Assembly (NCBI RefSeq): GCF_004791695.1
Contig: NZ_SRSO01000018.1
Location: forward strand, 1 to 64,000
DNA length: 64,000 bases
Reading direction: 5' to 3'
From: Flavivirga rizhaonensis
GTDB taxonomy: Bacteria > Bacteroidota > Bacteroidia > Flavobacteriales > Flavobacteriaceae
Each line of letters opens with the position of its first letter. Within the stretch, counting starts at the first letter, position 1. The notes below the pieces were generated by a model. The model was not told the DNA's origin, ran no database searches, and saw only the letters and a list, made by a program, of their open reading frames with translations. Position numbers and translations under genes: made by a program. This document shows positions 42,982 through 51,699 of the stretch, in pieces.

Positions 42982-43587
42982 TTATGATTGATTTGATGTT
43001 ATAAATTTGTTTAATATTTGAAAGCCTTTATCAGTAACAATGGCTCTTAAATGATATTCTAAATAACTCTCTATTAAGTATTCCATGGTATAAATATCTG
43101 TAGGGAAAATGGAGTTGTCTTTTATTCCATTCATTCCATTAAAATACATTCTGGATATAAAATCTACATTAATATTTGATCTGAATAATTCGGTGTCGAC
43201 ACCCTTTTGAAGGCTTTCTTTAACCGAATCATGCATTTTTTCAAACTGTTTAAGTTTTAGCACATCATATATTTGTGGGTAATATTTTCTTAATTGAAAT
43301 TGAGGTGATGATTTTTCACTTTTTAAGTGATTCATCACAAACATTTTGATATCATATAATTCTTCAATGGGGTTCTTTGAAGCTTCGCAAATAGTATCAA
43401 TACCATCGCAGATAGTTTCAAATAGTTCAAATGTTACAGCCTCAACTAATTTAGTTTTGTTAGCAAAATGTACATAAATGGTTTTTTTAGATATACCCAT
43501 TTCTTGAGCAATATCGTCCATTGTAACACTTTTAAAACCTAACGTAATAAATAATTCGGCTGCCCTATGTATAATTTTTTCTCTCAT
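42982..43587 (-). CDS. TetR/AcrR family transcriptional regulator
   Basis: I take the start at ATG 43587 (MREKIIHRAAELFITLGFKS), giving 201 residues. The frame is open 62 codons further but that part is hydrophobic, overlaps the divergent gene and lacks homology. The HTH is at about residues 20-50 (VTMDDIAQEMGISKKTIYVHFANKTKL). It is the first gene of the efflux operon, so it likely represses tolC, adaptor and pump and is relieved by a pump substrate. Confidence 0.9.
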   Translation of the reverse strand: MREKIIHRAAELFITLGFKSVTMDDIAQEMGISKKTIYVHFANKTKLVEAVTFELFETICDGIDTICEASKNPIEELYDIKMFVMNHLKSEKSSPQFQLRKYYPQIYDVLKLKQFEKMHDSVKESLQKGVDTELFRSNINVDFISRMYFNGMNGIKDNSIFPTDIYTMEYLIESYLEYHLRAIVTDKGFQILNKFITSNQS

Positions 43588-43712
43588 AACTGGGTGCAAA
43601 TATAGAATGGAAACTATAAAAACCAAAAAAGTTTCCAAAGTTTCACAATTTTTTAACATATGAAAATAAGATGAAAACCTTTTAATAATACTATTTACTT
43701 TATTTTTGCGCC

Positions 43713-44687
43713 ATGCTTTCAATAGAAAAATATCAAGAAGAATTTGTTGCTTATTTGGAAAAATATTCAACATTAAAAGAACCTAATAACCTTTATGCGC
43801 CCATCCAATATATTTTAGGCTTGGGAGGAAAACGATTAAGGCCAGTTTTAACATTAATGACTGCTGAAATTTTTAATAGCGATTATAGAAAAGCCTTAGA
43901 TGCTGCTTTGAGTATTGAGGTTTTTCATAATTTCTCTCTGGTTCATGATGATATTATGGATGATGCGCCTTTGCGTCGTGGACAAGAAACTGTTCATGAA
44001 AAATGGGATATTAATACGGGGATTCTTTCTGGTGATGCCATGTTGATTATGGCATATCAGCTATTCGAAAACTATGAGACTAATACGTTTCAATCTTTAG
44101 CAAAGCTATTTAGCAAAACGGCTATTGAGGTTTGTGAAGGTCAACAATACGATGTTGATTTTGAAACCAGAAATGATGTGACTGTTCTGGAATACCTAAA
44201 GATGATTGAATACAAAACAGCTGTTTTGGTAGGTGCTGCAATGAAAATGGGAGCTATTGTTGCTAATGCATCAAATAATGATCAAAATAGTATTTATGAA
44301 TTTGGGCGAAATTTAGGTATAGCTTTTCAATTACAAGATGACTATTTAGATGCTTTTGGAGATCCAAAAACATTTGGAAAGCAAGTTGGTGGTGATATTA
44401 TAGAAAACAAGAAAACCTATTTATATTTAAAAGCTTTAGAGTTTTCCAATGAAGAAAATCAGCTTAAACTAAAAGAGTTATTTAATTCAGTACTTGAGGA
44501 TAACGACGCTAAAATTAGCACTGTAAAACAAATTTTTAATGGTTCGGGAGCTTCAGGTGCCACCCAGGAAGAAATTAAAAATTATACAAATAAAGCCTTT
44601 ATGGTTTTAGAATCTTTAGATATTTCTGAGGAGAAAAAAACACTTTTACGTGATTTTGGTAATGCCTTAATGAATAGAAACGTATAA
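43713..44687 (+). CDS. Polyprenyl (geranylgeranyl/octaprenyl-type) diphosphate synthase
   Basis: The 324-residue all-helical enzyme elongates allylic diphosphates with IPP. The first Asp-rich motif is LVHDDIMDDAPLRRG (about 75-89, DDxxD). The second is LQDDYLDAFGD (about 207-217). GGKRLRPVLTLM near residue 37 binds IPP. Chain length cannot be fixed from these motifs. Quinone or carotenoid precursor supply are the likely uses. It overlaps the following small gene by 1 nt. Confidence 0.9.
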   Translation: MLSIEKYQEEFVAYLEKYSTLKEPNNLYAPIQYILGLGGKRLRPVLTLMTAEIFNSDYRKALDAALSIEVFHNFSLVHDDIMDDAPLRRGQETVHEKWDINTGILSGDAMLIMAYQLFENYETNTFQSLAKLFSKTAIEVCEGQQYDVDFETRNDVTVLEYLKMIEYKTAVLVGAAMKMGAIVANASNNDQNSIYEFGRNLGIAFQLQDDYLDAFGDPKTFGKQVGGDIIENKKTYLYLKALEFSNEENQLKLKELFNSVLEDNDAKISTVKQIFNGSGASGATQEEIKNYTNKAFMVLESLDISEEKKTLLRDFGNALMNRNV

Positions 44688-45034
44688 TGCAATTACCATC
44701 TACATTCGAAAAATTAATTGAAGAGGCCAATCAATCAGATTTGTACAATAAGTTAATTCTTCAAATTAATAAAGACTTCCTCTTAGCAAATATCGATTTA
44801 GATTTTCATGAAGAAATCTTGCCATCAAGCTTAAAACTCTTGCTTCACGAAATGATATATAAATTAATTCAGGAAAAATTTACTGAATATTTAAACCTGC
44901 TTTATATTATTGATGTTCCAGAAAAACAGGTTAAAGCACTAAATGGAGATGATCTTTTAAAACTTTCAGAAGCCGTTTCTTTTTTAATTCTTAAAAGGGA
45001 ATGGCAAAAAGTATGGTTTAGAAATAATTATTAA
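44687..45034 (+). CDS. Conserved hypothetical protein coupled to the prenyl synthase
   Basis: The 115-residue protein is mainly helical and acidic/hydrophobic (FEKLIEEANQSDLYNKLILQ, LKLLLHEMIYKLIQEKF) with no signal peptide. The ATG shares a base with the TAA of the previous gene, so they are translationally coupled. I do not recognise a domain. Confidence 0.7.
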   Translation: MQLPSTFEKLIEEANQSDLYNKLILQINKDFLLANIDLDFHEEILPSSLKLLLHEMIYKLIQEKFTEYLNLLYIIDVPEKQVKALNGDDLLKLSEAVSFLILKREWQKVWFRNNY

Positions 45035-45245
45035 TAGAAGCGAATTGTAGGTGGAGGAGCTTTCTATTGGTCTCTTGCTTTTAGCTTTTAAAAACTTTAG
45101 ACACGAATTTCACGAATGCATACGAATTCAGTTTTTACAATGTTTATTATTTTATATTTTGTTATTTCACGAAGCAAACTTTCAGTCTGCCAAAGAGAAC
45201 CTATGAACTTTTAGTCCTTAGTGGCTTAGTTTCTCAATAATTTTA
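45035..45245. other. Gap before the Rrf2 regulator
   Basis: This stretch has no gene. Fragments such as CACGAATTTCACGAATGCATACG are low-complexity repeats. I see no hairpin terminator. Confidence 0.4.
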
Positions 45246-45288
45246 ATTCGGATAAATTTGTCCTAATTAAAAATTTAACCTATTTTTG
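45246..45288 (+). promoter_or_regulatory. Inverted-repeat operator and promoter of the Rrf2 gene
   Basis: A near-perfect 24-bp palindrome around GGATAAATTTGTCC (45250-45263), flanked by AATTCGG/CCTAATT, lies upstream of a good -7 box TATTTTTG (45281-45288). It overlaps the expected -33 position, the place of a repressor. A related sequence precedes the next gene. Confidence 0.65.
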
Positions 45289-45306
45289 TACTAAATTATA
45301 ATCTAT

Positions 45307-45741
45307 ATGTTTTCTAAAGCTTGCGAATATGGTATTAAAGCATCAATATTTATTGCGCTTAATTCTTATAAAAATGTTCGCGTTAGCCTTAAATCCATTG
45401 CTAAAGAGATTAATTCGCCAGAAGCATTTACAGCTAAAATCCTTCAGGATTTAGTAAGACATCATGTTATTAACTCTATGAAAGGGGCCTATGGTGGTTT
45501 TGAAATCGAAAAAGAATTAATTTCTACAGTAAAATTATCACATATAGTAAATGCTATTGATGGAGATGCTATTTATAGCGGTTGTGGTCTGGGGCTTCAT
45601 ACTTGTGATGAAAACCATCCCTGCCCAGTACATCACAAATTTAAATCTGTTAGGGAAGAATTAAAATCTATGTTAGAGAATACTAATCTTGAAGAATTAG
45701 CTCTCAATATTAAATCGGGAGCATCATTTTTAAAAGTGTAA
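45307..45741 (+). CDS. Rrf2-family iron-sulfur transcriptional regulator
   Basis: The 144-residue protein has an N-terminal winged HTH (SKACEYGIKASIFIALNSY; NSPEAFTAKILQDLVRHHVI) typical of Rrf2/NsrR/IscR. A cysteine loop CGLGLHTCDENHPCPVH (about residues 94-110) would bind an Fe-S cluster. NsrR-like members sense nitric oxide. The paired operators and the RIC gene just downstream support NO or Fe-S stress sensing. Confidence 0.88.
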   Translation: MFSKACEYGIKASIFIALNSYKNVRVSLKSIAKEINSPEAFTAKILQDLVRHHVINSMKGAYGGFEIEKELISTVKLSHIVNAIDGDAIYSGCGLGLHTCDENHPCPVHHKFKSVREELKSMLENTNLEELALNIKSGASFLKV

Positions 45742-45757
45742 AAAAAATTTAAATCAA

Positions 45758-45780
45758 AATAGGATAAAATTATCCGAATT
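45758..45780 (+). promoter_or_regulatory. Second Rrf2-type operator, upstream of the RIC gene
   Basis: GGATAAAATTATCC (45762-45775), flanked by AATA and GAATT, resembles the palindrome at 45250-45263 and ends 12 nt before the RIC start. It suggests control of both genes by the same regulator. Confidence 0.55.
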
Positions 45781-45792
45781 AAAATAATTATT

Positions 45793-46524
45793 ATGGAAAC
45801 AATACTTAAAGATTCACAAAAACAAATCGGACAATTTGTTGCCGAAGATTTTAGAACAGCCGCAGTTTTTAGTAACTATGGGATAGACTTTTGTTGTCGA
45901 GGCCATAGAACCGTAGAGGAGGTATGTGATAAAAATGGTATAGAAACCTCTGAGTTATTAGATAAACTTCAGAATGTTTTAAGCAGCACTACTGGTCAGA
46001 ATATAGATTATAAATCATGGCCGTTAGATTTACTGGTTGATTACATTGAAAAAAAACACCATCGTTATGTAGAAGAGAAAGTACCTGTATTACTTCAATT
46101 TTTAAATAAGCTTTGTAGAGTTCATGGAGAAAGACACCCTGAATTATTAAAAATTAATGAGCACTTTACGGCATCGGCAAGAGAGTTAGCTGCCCATATG
46201 AAAAAGGAAGAATTGATTCTGTTTCCATTTATTAAGAAAATGATAAGTGCCACTATTAGCAAATCTGCTATAGAAGCACCTCATTTTGGAACTGTTGAAA
46301 ACCCCATAGCCATGATGAAGGATGAGCATGATAATGAAGGAGTGCGTTTTAGAGACATTGCAAAATTAACAAACCAATACAACCCGCCTGCTGATGCTTG
46401 TAATACGTTTAGAGTCACTTATGCTATGTTAGAGGAGTTTGAAAAAGATTTGCATTTGCATATTCATTTAGAAAACAACATTTTGTTCCCTAAGGCTATT
46501 AAATTAGAACAACAATTTAGTTAG
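45793..46524 (+). CDS. ric: Iron-sulfur cluster repair di-iron protein (RIC/ScdA/YtfE)
   Basis: The 243-residue protein repairs Fe-S clusters damaged by NO or oxidative stress. The N-terminal ScdA domain has YGIDFCCRGHRTVEEVC (about residues 28-44). The hemerythrin-like domain supplies di-iron ligands: KKHHRYVEEKVP, CRVHGERHPEL, HMKKEELILFPF, KDEHDNEG and LHLHIHLENNILFP. Length and motif order are typical. It lies 51 nt after the Rrf2 gene. Confidence 0.92.
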   Translation: METILKDSQKQIGQFVAEDFRTAAVFSNYGIDFCCRGHRTVEEVCDKNGIETSELLDKLQNVLSSTTGQNIDYKSWPLDLLVDYIEKKHHRYVEEKVPVLLQFLNKLCRVHGERHPELLKINEHFTASARELAAHMKKEELILFPFIKKMISATISKSAIEAPHFGTVENPIAMMKDEHDNEGVRFRDIAKLTNQYNPPADACNTFRVTYAMLEEFEKDLHLHIHLENNILFPKAIKLEQQFS

Positions 46525-46637
46525 TGATTAATTCTTTTTGATACTTAAAAATTCCAGAAAGATACTTTTATGTTTTTATCCAATTATTATTATAGATTAG
46601 TGTTGCTGTTATTTTGTTGATTCCGGATAAAAGAATT

Positions 46638-46797
46638 GAATTCGTTTAAACTTTTTCTATTTCCTAAAAAATGGCCGAAATTTACCCATATTTTGTTACT
46701 TTTCTTATGCGTAGCTCTGCTATGCCTTGCAAAAAGTGCCTCTTCTGAATAAATTTCATCTCATTTTCGGTTAAAAACAAAAAGTTTAAACGAGTTC
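46638..46797. mobile_element. MITE-like element with 19-bp inverted repeats
   Basis: GAATTCGTTTAAACTTTTT (46638-46656) and AAAAAGTTTAAACGAGTTC (46779-46797) are inverted repeats with one mismatch flanking 122 bp without a gene. The stretch 46525-46869 contains nothing else I can name. Confidence 0.5.
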
Positions 46798-46869
46798 ATT
46801 GAGAAAATATTATAAATATTGTAAAATCGTTATCAATTATAGTAATCCAATAATAAATCTATAAGTTTA

Positions 46870-49521
46870 TTATTGGATACTATCTTTAGAAATTTCATTG
46901 CCTAAATAATCTAGTTCTTTTTCAAGGTAATATAAACCATTTAAATACGATGTATAATGACTTTCGGCTATTCCATCAATGTTATTTGTTAATCGTCCGT
47001 TTCGGTCATACCTTTTTACGCTCTTAATTAGGCCAGAGTTTTGAATAGTGTATAAGTATTGTGCGACACCACTTTTATCTTCGATTAATTTGTTATTGGT
47101 TCCAAAAGTTCTAATTTTTATTGTTTCTCCTTTTTCATTCCATTTATATTCTTTTTTATAGTACCCTTCTGGACCTATAACGGGCTTATCATTTTTATCA
47201 AAATAAGTATCATAAACCACATAACCTAATTCATTTAATGTTTGATTGTTAGATGATATGCCATCAATGTTATTTGTTTTTTTTCCATTTTCATCAAAAT
47301 AAGCATATCCTATATATTGTTGCTTTGAGTTATAATAATATTTGATCGACGAAACCCCAGAGTCATTTAACGCTGGTTCATTGTTTTTATTAAAAAAAGA
47401 TTCGGACGTATTATTATCATATTTATTATAGATGTATACAGTCTTACAAACTCCTTTAACTAGTTTATTATTAGTGTTATAGTTTAGTATAATAGAGTCC
47501 CTGCCCGTAACAGAAAGGATAAACTTCCGCTTAAAAAAGCCATCAAGTATTTTTGGCTCCATATTCTTATTGAAGTTAGCTCTTTCTATAAGTTGGTTTT
47601 TATTATTATACTTATAGGTGTTATAAGTAACATTTTGATTTGCATTTGCCAGTTCTGATGAACTGTTATAATATGTTGTTTTTATCTTATTGTTATTTAA
47701 ATCATAGTCCCATTTAACTATAGCTACATCGGCTTGAAACTCTTTTAAGTTTCCTAATGAATCTAGTGTAGATTCTTGGGTTTTATTACCACGATTATCA
47801 TATAGATATTGAAATTCTACAATTTCATCCTTGGTTTGAGCATAATTATTATTGGTATCTAAATAAATTAGTTTTTTCACCCTATTTTTTTTATCCAGAT
47901 GTTTTTTAAGAATAGCAACACCAGAATTATCATTAAAAACATCATTAAAAACATCTACATTACGAACATAAACTATGGAGTCATTAAGGTAGTTGTATTT
48001 TGAAGCCCCCCATTTTTCATCGTTAAATGACAGAACATATCCAGGATAATATTTGCCATAAAACAATGTGCGTCCTTTCTTGTCAAATTTTTCAAGCTCC
48101 ATATGGTAATCATCTACACCTAGAACAGGATCATTAAATTTGTTAAACCTTTTAGAACTAGTACGGTTGTCATATAAGTCATATGTGTAAGTGTAGATGG
48201 AAATCCCGTCTTTATTTGGAGCAATTTCTGAGTCTTGATTAAGATTAATATTTCTTTTTAAATTACCCCTTTCATCATATTCATATTTACTGTTATAGGA
48301 ATATAGGTGCTTAGCAAAAGTACCACTCTCGTCATACTCCTTATAACCAATTAATTGATGATTAGAATCATACTCCTTGATAACCTTTGACACAAAATCT
48401 ATATCATTTTTTGGAATGTTATTAGAGTCAAAAAAATCAAGTTCAATTGTTCTACCTAAAGAGTCTAACGTATTTTTCTTATAATGTATGCCGTATTTGT
48501 TTTTAATACTCTTTAAATTGATATCGTAATAAGAAGTTATATAACATCCTTGAGGATCAATTTTACTTTCAATTTGATAAATCTTATTTACACTAATTCT
48601 TTCTTCTTTAGAGTTATAATAATGACCTACTTTTTTATTTGCTTTGTTGTACCTTTTATAAATACAAAAGTCTAATCCATCATTCAAAGTATTATTAGGA
48701 TTAAAATATTTAATTTCAGTTAATTCTTTGTTCTTTTTAATTGAAACTTTAGCGGTATTAAATGCCCCTCCATTTTTTAAAACACCATTTTTAAAGAAAT
48801 AAACAATGACTTCATTTCCTTTTTCAACTATTTTGTAGGATTCTCCATATTTTGTGTTCTCTTCATAAATAGGAAATGAGTGTAGTATATCATTGTTAAA
48901 GGTTCTGTAAATTTTTCTAAAGTATTTCGTATCACCTGTATCATATTGATAGTAACTATGTATGTCTGTGTTTTGAAAATAAGCAGTTTGACGTAATAGA
49001 TCATCAATTTTCATTTCCCAGTACCTTTGTTTTTCTACAATAACACTATGGTCTGTAACACTATCGTATTCTAACTGCATTAATTCGTTTTCCGAATAGT
49101 ATTTATTGAATAAAGAGTCTAACGTTTTATCATTGATTTTATCTTTACCCAGTTTTACAATTTCTTTTCTTAAAAGGCGCGTATGATATTCGGTAATATT
49201 AAAATGGTACTGCTCGTGAATTAGAACCTGATCATCTAACATAGAATCCGCTAATTTTTCAGACTTATCAGGATCCATATAGGCATATACATCAGAATCT
49301 AACCAAGAAATACTTTCTGGACAATAAATCCCATAATTTATTGTAGCTACATAATCCTTTTCTTTTTTTTCAACTTTTGTAAAGTTATCCCATGTGATAT
49401 TTTTTTTTGACCAAATAACTTTATTGCTTGTAGTGTATTTTTTTCTTTCAGTTAATCCTGTATATAATAAAGCTACAAACAAGATTCCAGAAATAAAATA
49501 GAGTGTTTTTAACTTAAACAT
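46870..49521 (-). CDS. Large repeat protein with an HExxH-like motif
   Basis: The 883-residue protein has one N-terminal membrane segment (TLYFISGILFVALLYTGL, about 6-23) and an HEQYHFN motif (about residues 103-109), compatible with a gluzincin-type zinc site or the DUF922 fold. From about 215 onwards it is built of 12 or more degenerate repeats of about 40-55 residues, with signatures like YDERGNLKRNIN, FDENGKKTNNIDGI, FDKNDKPVIGPEGYY and KYNNKNQLIERANF. These resemble YD/RHS-like or toxin YwqK-type strands. Role unknown; probably membrane-anchored outside. The start overlaps the end of the DUF805 gene by 8 nt. Confidence 0.7.
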   Translation of the reverse strand: MFKLKTLYFISGILFVALLYTGLTERKKYTTSNKVIWSKKNITWDNFTKVEKKEKDYVATINYGIYCPESISWLDSDVYAYMDPDKSEKLADSMLDDQVLIHEQYHFNITEYHTRLLRKEIVKLGKDKINDKTLDSLFNKYYSENELMQLEYDSVTDHSVIVEKQRYWEMKIDDLLRQTAYFQNTDIHSYYQYDTGDTKYFRKIYRTFNNDILHSFPIYEENTKYGESYKIVEKGNEVIVYFFKNGVLKNGGAFNTAKVSIKKNKELTEIKYFNPNNTLNDGLDFCIYKRYNKANKKVGHYYNSKEERISVNKIYQIESKIDPQGCYITSYYDINLKSIKNKYGIHYKKNTLDSLGRTIELDFFDSNNIPKNDIDFVSKVIKEYDSNHQLIGYKEYDESGTFAKHLYSYNSKYEYDERGNLKRNINLNQDSEIAPNKDGISIYTYTYDLYDNRTSSKRFNKFNDPVLGVDDYHMELEKFDKKGRTLFYGKYYPGYVLSFNDEKWGASKYNYLNDSIVYVRNVDVFNDVFNDNSGVAILKKHLDKKNRVKKLIYLDTNNNYAQTKDEIVEFQYLYDNRGNKTQESTLDSLGNLKEFQADVAIVKWDYDLNNNKIKTTYYNSSSELANANQNVTYNTYKYNNKNQLIERANFNKNMEPKILDGFFKRKFILSVTGRDSIILNYNTNNKLVKGVCKTVYIYNKYDNNTSESFFNKNNEPALNDSGVSSIKYYYNSKQQYIGYAYFDENGKKTNNIDGISSNNQTLNELGYVVYDTYFDKNDKPVIGPEGYYKKEYKWNEKGETIKIRTFGTNNKLIEDKSGVAQYLYTIQNSGLIKSVKRYDRNGRLTNNIDGIAESHYTSYLNGLYYLEKELDYLGNEISKDSIQ

Positions 49522-50260
49522 CTTTTAAACGATGATTAAAAATGAATGAATATAGACCCAGAGAAATATAAGTTAATCCAAAAATAAATAAGATTGCTAT
49601 TAACTCGGAAATTATAGTTTCAAAGCCAATGTCTGCTAATCTAAAAATGACATTATAGAGTCTAATAGTTAAATAATAAAACCCAGCAAAAACTAATTGC
49701 TGATTAACTAAACTAGATTTTTCTTCTGGATAAGGTTTTTTGTAATAACTAACATAGAGTAAAACAATAAATCCTGGAATTGGCATTGCAAAATATGAAA
49801 GTGTTAGATAGGTGTCATATTCAAAAAATATTAGGTTGTTAATGCCTAAAATTAAAGCAAGAAGAAGTGTTATAGTAATAATTTCAAAAGTTTTTATCCG
49901 AGTGATTTTTTTAACAGCGGGGAATTTAATTGAGCTCTTTTTTTCTAGATATTCTTTAGATTTAGGGTTAAGACCATATTTATTCTCATTATTTTGCCCA
50001 TCATAAAAAAACATAATGAATATGTAAAATGGAATTAATTGATAGAATCCACTATTTCCCAAGTCATGGCATCTTTTAGAACCTTGGGCTAATAAAACCC
50101 AATATGTTGTAAAAATAAGCAAGACAAATATGGAGTCTAATAATTCTGAAATTTCAGTAAAAAAGATGTTTAATATAAGAATAAAAGCATAAAAAAGAAA
50201 AGTTAATCCATATTCGAGTCTTCTTATTCTACCAGAAAACGAAAAGGGGTTTTTAAACAT
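49514..50260 (-). CDS. DUF805 membrane protein
   Basis: The 248-residue protein begins with the DUF805 hallmark FSFSGRIRRLEYGLTFLFY (about 6-24) and AQGSKRCHDLGNSGFYQLIP (about 59-78). About six hydrophobic helices are visible; the second half is an extra membrane region. DUF805 proteins are inner-membrane proteins of unknown function. It is co-transcribed with the large repeat protein (8-nt overlap). Confidence 0.85.
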   Translation of the reverse strand: MFKNPFSFSGRIRRLEYGLTFLFYAFILILNIFFTEISELLDSIFVLLIFTTYWVLLAQGSKRCHDLGNSGFYQLIPFYIFIMFFYDGQNNENKYGLNPKSKEYLEKKSSIKFPAVKKITRIKTFEIITITLLLALILGINNLIFFEYDTYLTLSYFAMPIPGFIVLLYVSYYKKPYPEEKSSLVNQQLVFAGFYYLTIRLYNVIFRLADIGFETIISELIAILFIFGLTYISLGLYSFIFNHRLKDV

Positions 50261-50656
50261 AAAAAGGCTAAATTTAATTTAAATACTAATATAGTAACAT
50301 TAAAATTACGTACATCTAGTTTAATTTTAAAAGTGTTGGATTAATCTAGCCTTAAAGTTAATAGAAAAGCTGATGTAAGATCCCCTTTTGCGAGAAAAAT
50401 TGTTAGTCAGATATTATTGCCTTTTCATTGCAAATTGTATTTGCTCATCAATAATTTGAGAGATAAAATTTTCCATATTTTAGATGCATTATAATGAGAG
50501 ATTATAAGTTCTATATGAATTGCAAAAGGGAATTGCTTACATACTAAATTCTATTTGTACAGTTAGTTAATAACGAAAAAAATTATAAGTGTTTAAAAAT
50601 CATTTTTTGAAGCTTTCAATGTTCTTTTTTCTCAATATTTATTAACCAAATTTGTA
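50261..50656. other. Gap of 396 bp
   Basis: The only thing visible is a 20-codon minus-strand frame (50476-50414, starting MENFISQIIDEQIQ), too short to call. It is AT-rich with no clear hairpin, repeat or RNA gene. Confidence 0.35.
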
Positions 50657-50992
50657 TTACTCGGAAATCATATATATGATATCGTCTGTTGTAATGCATA
50701 ATTTTATATTTTTTATTATCATGCCCGCAGAAATTAAACCTCTATTGTCAAAATATGAACGAGGAAAGAATTTAAAAAATGTGTCAAATTCTTTTCCTAA
50801 TAAGGCATCTATTCCTGATTTGTAAACCTTGTTGGCATAAATAATTTCAATGGCCAATAACCCTGTTTTACAATGTTTTTTAACAGCTTGGTTTAAGGTT
50901 GTCTTGTCTAGTAATAATATGAGTAAAGCTAAAGTAATATAATGAGAAATTAAAAAATTTTGAGACAATTTCTGGGTTTCGGTTTTTAACAT
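50657..50992 (-). CDS. Hypothetical protein
   Basis: The start at ATG 50992 (MLKTETQKLSQNF) gives 111 residues, with one hydrophobic segment (HYITLALLILLLD) and a C-terminal IIKNIKLCITTDDIIYMISE. The ORF is intact but no family is recognised and the flanks are gene-poor, so it may be a remnant. The frame can also start at 51022. Confidence 0.45.
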   Translation of the reverse strand: MLKTETQKLSQNFLISHYITLALLILLLDKTTLNQAVKKHCKTGLLAIEIIYANKVYKSGIDALLGKEFDTFFKFFPRSYFDNRGLISAGMIIKNIKLCITTDDIIYMISE

Positions 50993-51038
50993 GGTTTTAG
51001 TTTTATAGTTTATAATTCTCATTTTTTAATAGCTTATC

Positions 51039-51137
51039 TAAGATACGGGCTTAAAATTGTAAATTGAACTATTTTGGTGCCCGTACTGAATTTCTTTCAG
51101 TACCTAGCAGAATCTCATAATTATAAGTTCAATTTGC
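51039..51137. repeat. Nested palindromes upstream of the CRISPR region
   Basis: A perfect 8-bp hairpin GTACTGAA-TTTCT-TTCAGTAC (51083-51103) lies inside a larger inverted repeat AAATTGAACT (51061-51070) / AGTTCAATTT (51126-51135). A further ACGGGC / GCCCGT pair lies around it. This could be a structured RNA, an element end, or an old integration junction. A terminator-like hairpin (ATGCG/CGCAT, 51341-51370) follows on the plus strand 200 bp later, and a 33-codon minus frame (51307-51206) lies between. None is assigned. Confidence 0.4.
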
Positions 51138-51340
51138 CTAAAAAAAGAGATAAATACCTCATTAACCTTTTTATGTAGGGAAACAAAAAAGGCGTGGAAC
51201 TCAACTTACCGAAAAGAGTTACTACTTCGTTTGCAAAAATTACCAGTTTTCTTTTCGAGATTCAAAGCAATTGCTTCAATATCTTTTATTTGAAGAATTG
51301 CAAACATATGTATTAAGCTACAAATATAATAAAATTTTCA

Positions 51341-51370
51341 AAATGCGAGTCATAGACCGCATTTTTTATT
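51341..51370 (+). terminator. Terminator-like hairpin before the XRE gene
   Basis: AAATGCG / CGCATTT with a 10-nt loop is followed by TTTATTTTT. It would end any plus-strand transcript of 51040-51340, which has no plus-strand gene. Confidence 0.5.
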
Positions 51371-51395
51371 TTTCCAATACATTCTTTTGTTACTA

Positions 51396-51635
51396 ATGAA
51401 GCAAAATGAGTACATATATGGTTATATAAATTCCCTATGGGAAAAATCTCGACTTTCAAAAAGAAAATTTGCAATTAATCATAACATTGAAGAAAGTACT
51501 CTTAGGGATATAATTAAGGGAGGAAATTACCAAATTTCTTTGCCTACTATTTATAAAATTTGCGAATCACGTGATATTAAAATATCAGACTTTTTTATAG
51601 AGGTTGAGGCATGGGGTAAGTCTGTTAAGAGATAG
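51396..51635 (+). CDS. Small XRE-type helix-turn-helix regulator
   Basis: ATG 51396 gives 79 residues; a TTG nine bases upstream is also in frame. The protein has an HTH_3-like fold: SKRKFAINHNIEESTLRDIIKG (about 18-40, helix-turn-helix) and LPTIYKICESRDIKISDFF (about 47-65). It lies directly upstream of tracrRNA and cas9. It could be a CRISPR regulator or an unrelated resident gene. No palindromic binding site was recognised near it. Confidence 0.75.
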   Translation: MKQNEYIYGYINSLWEKSRLSKRKFAINHNIEESTLRDIIKGGNYQISLPTIYKICESRDIKISDFFIEVEAWGKSVKR

Positions 51636-51699
51636 AAACTGTTTTTAGTTAGTACATTTCTCCAGCTGGTAACTATAACCTATTATAAATAACTGCAAA

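Noticed and set aside
43588-43773. N-terminal extension of the TetR regulator
   Set aside because: It overlaps the divergent prenyl synthase start and is unlike any TetR N-terminus; the HTH domain starts at 43587.
50414-50476. 20-codon minus-strand ORF (MENFISQIIDEQIQ)
   Set aside because: Too short and without promoter or homology; could be a fragment but cannot be supported.
51206-51307. 33-codon minus-strand ORF (MFAILQIKDIEAIA)
   Set aside because: Protein-like but short, in a region with palindromes and no clear promoter; left unassigned.
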